DNA from: Hadesarchaea archaeon DG-33
GTDB taxonomy: Archaea > Hadarchaeota > Hadarchaeia > Hadarchaeales > Hadarchaeaceae
Direction of reading: 5' to 3'
Length of the DNA stretch: 7,192 bases
Assembly: GCA_001515185.1 (NCBI GenBank)
Contig: LQHI01000023.1
Coordinates: forward strand, 1 to 7,192
A program made the translations under genes and the position numbers. The notes beneath the pieces are model-generated. The model had not been told where the DNA came from and searched no databases. It was given only the letters and a program-made list of their open reading frames with translations. Shown here in pieces: positions 6,184 through 7,192 of the stretch. How positions within the stretch are numbered: the first letter of the stretch is position 1; each line of letters starts with the position of its first letter.

Positions 6184-6188
6184 GGTGA
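6184..6188 (+). promoter_or_regulatory. Ribosome binding site GGTGA deciding a TTG start
   Basis: GGTGA, complementary to the archaeal 16S 3' end, lies 6 bases before the TTG at 6195. An in-frame TGA at 6186-6188 rules out any start further upstream, and the next in-frame start-type codon (TTG 6210) has no such site. Confidence 0.55.
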
Positions 6189-6194
6189 AACAAA

Positions 6195-7192
6195 TTGAAG
6201 CGCCGAATTTTGCCCGCGTGGGGACGGTATTTAGTTGAAGAAAAAAGGGCTGAATTACCGTTAGTGACGATTGTCCTGATTGGGGCTACTCTCGCAACTT
6301 TGGCCATTCCAATTTTCATCACCACGCTGGGGCCGGGCCAAATTTCTGGATATCAACTAAAAAAATTTTCATCATATGGTGAACTGGAATATTTTGTGAG
6401 GACCAATGTTAGCAATTATGTATATTACGAATCTTTTCTTAATCGAAATGTTTCTATACCGCTTCCAGCATCAAGCAAAAGTTACGGTCGTGGCGACGAA
6501 ACTGGGGTAGACTATTCCACAACAAATATCCAAGTAGAAGGGGTCGATGAAGCGGACATCGTGAAAAGCGATGGAAAATACATTTATGTCGTTTCCGGGA
6601 ACAAGGTCGTCATCATCGACGCATACCCCGCCGAAGGTGCTAGAATCCTTTCTGAAATAGAGACTAACGAAAGTCCGATCGAACTATTCATAAATGAGGA
6701 TAAACTTGTCATGTTGGGATGGACGTTTATCAAAGTTTACGATGTTTCAAACAGGGGGGACCCTTTCCTAACAAGAGACGTTTCTTTCGATGGCCAATAT
6801 TTCGATTCGAGAATGGTGGGGAACCACGTTTATGTAATAATAAATTCACCAGCAATTTATGATAATAAAATAATTCTGCCCCAAATTTCTTCCAATTGCA
6901 TTACCAAAACAGTCCCAGCGACTGAAATTTATTATTTTGAAAATACTCACGATTATTCGTACGGGTTCACGACCATAATGGCGATAAATGCGCAAGATGA
7001 TGGGGCGGATGTAACAAGCGAAACGTTCCTCATCGGCGCAACCCAGAACATTTTCGTTTCCTCAAACAACATTTACATAACCTACACAGATTACGGGGTA
7101 TATCCGCTGATGGAGCGCTCAAGCGAAACAAGCGACCCGGAGACGGAAACAACAATTGTTCACAAAATATCAATATCCGATGGAACAATCGA
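6195..7192 (+). CDS. Membrane-anchored extracytoplasmic beta-propeller protein (Beta_propel/COG4880 type), 3' end outside window
   Basis: Partial gene; 332 codons are visible, open to the window edge. After a short basic cytoplasmic tail starting MKRRILPAWGRYLVEEKR, one uncleaved-looking membrane helix spans about 21-44 (LPLVTIVLIGATLATLAIPI), then the chain continues outside the cell. Residues 109-127 read TTNIQVEGVDEADIVKSDG, the recognisable opening of a secreted beta-propeller family distantly related to WD-40. Repeated blade-like strands follow (KYIYVVSGNKVVIIDAYP, DKLVMLGWTFIKVYDV, NHVYVIINS, NIFVSSNNIYITYTDY). The start is TTG 6195, fixed by GGTGA and an upstream in-frame stop. Codon use is visibly more A/T-rich than in rtcA. 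The molecular function of this family is unknown; ligand or cell-surface binding is only a guess. The divergent neighbour is a membrane winged-helix protein, with shared operator-like repeats between them. Confidence 0.88.
   Translation, partial: MKRRILPAWGRYLVEEKRAELPLVTIVLIGATLATLAIPIFITTLGPGQISGYQLKKFSSYGELEYFVRTNVSNYVYYESFLNRNVSIPLPASSKSYGRGDETGVDYSTTNIQVEGVDEADIVKSDGKYIYVVSGNKVVIIDAYPAEGARILSEIETNESPIELFINEDKLVMLGWTFIKVYDVSNRGDPFLTRDVSFDGQYFDSRMVGNHVYVIINSPAIYDNKIILPQISSNCITKTVPATEIYYFENTHDYSYGFTTIMAINAQDDGADVTSETFLIGATQNIFVSSNNIYITYTDYGVYPLMERSSETSDPETETTIVHKISISDGTI

Overview
The window looks archaeal. It carries an archaeal-type cofactor-independent phosphoglycerate mutase, an archaeal-looking RNA 3'-phosphate cyclase, TATA-like boxes about 26 bases ahead of several start codons, short or absent 5' leaders, GTG and TTG starts, and a membrane-anchored beta-propeller protein of a family common in archaea. 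The metabolic mix would fit a Thermoproteota/Bathyarchaeia-like or a euryarchaeal lineage, but the lineage cannot be fixed from the sequence alone.

Layout: apgM (194-1366, +) runs towards a two-gene minus-strand operon of an isopropylmalate/homocitrate/citrate-synthase-family enzyme (3786-2482) and an isocitrate-dehydrogenase-like enzyme (2472-1387). Upstream of these, in the same direction, is rtcA (4930-3848). rtcA diverges from a short O6-alkylguanine-DNA alkyltransferase gene (4987-5298, +) across 56 bases that hold a near-palindromic TATA element. The alkyltransferase gene converges on a two-helix membrane protein with a cytoplasmic winged-helix domain (6097-5339, -). This in turn diverges from a membrane-anchored beta-propeller protein (6195 to beyond the window end, +).

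How the genes work together: the synthase and dehydrogenase are the first and last catalytic steps of a 2-oxoacid chain-elongation sequence. The dehydrogenase carries isocitrate-type substrate residues, so the pair may make 2-oxoglutarate, or a homologue of it, rather than leucine. Two related 16-base palindromic sites 21 bases apart sit at its promoter. apgM belongs to central glycolysis/gluconeogenesis. rtcA and the alkyltransferase are nucleic-acid end-processing and repair functions.

The most interesting region is 5339-7192. Two membrane proteins, one a probable membrane-bound transcription factor and the other an extracytoplasmic beta-propeller, are divergently transcribed. Their 97-base shared promoter holds three copies of GAAACWTAAT, two of them forming a 22-base near-perfect palindrome, overlapping both predicted TATA boxes. 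This looks like a self-contained surface-sensing regulatory locus. No RNA genes, CRISPR arrays, insertion sequences or gene-free stretches over 300 bases were seen.
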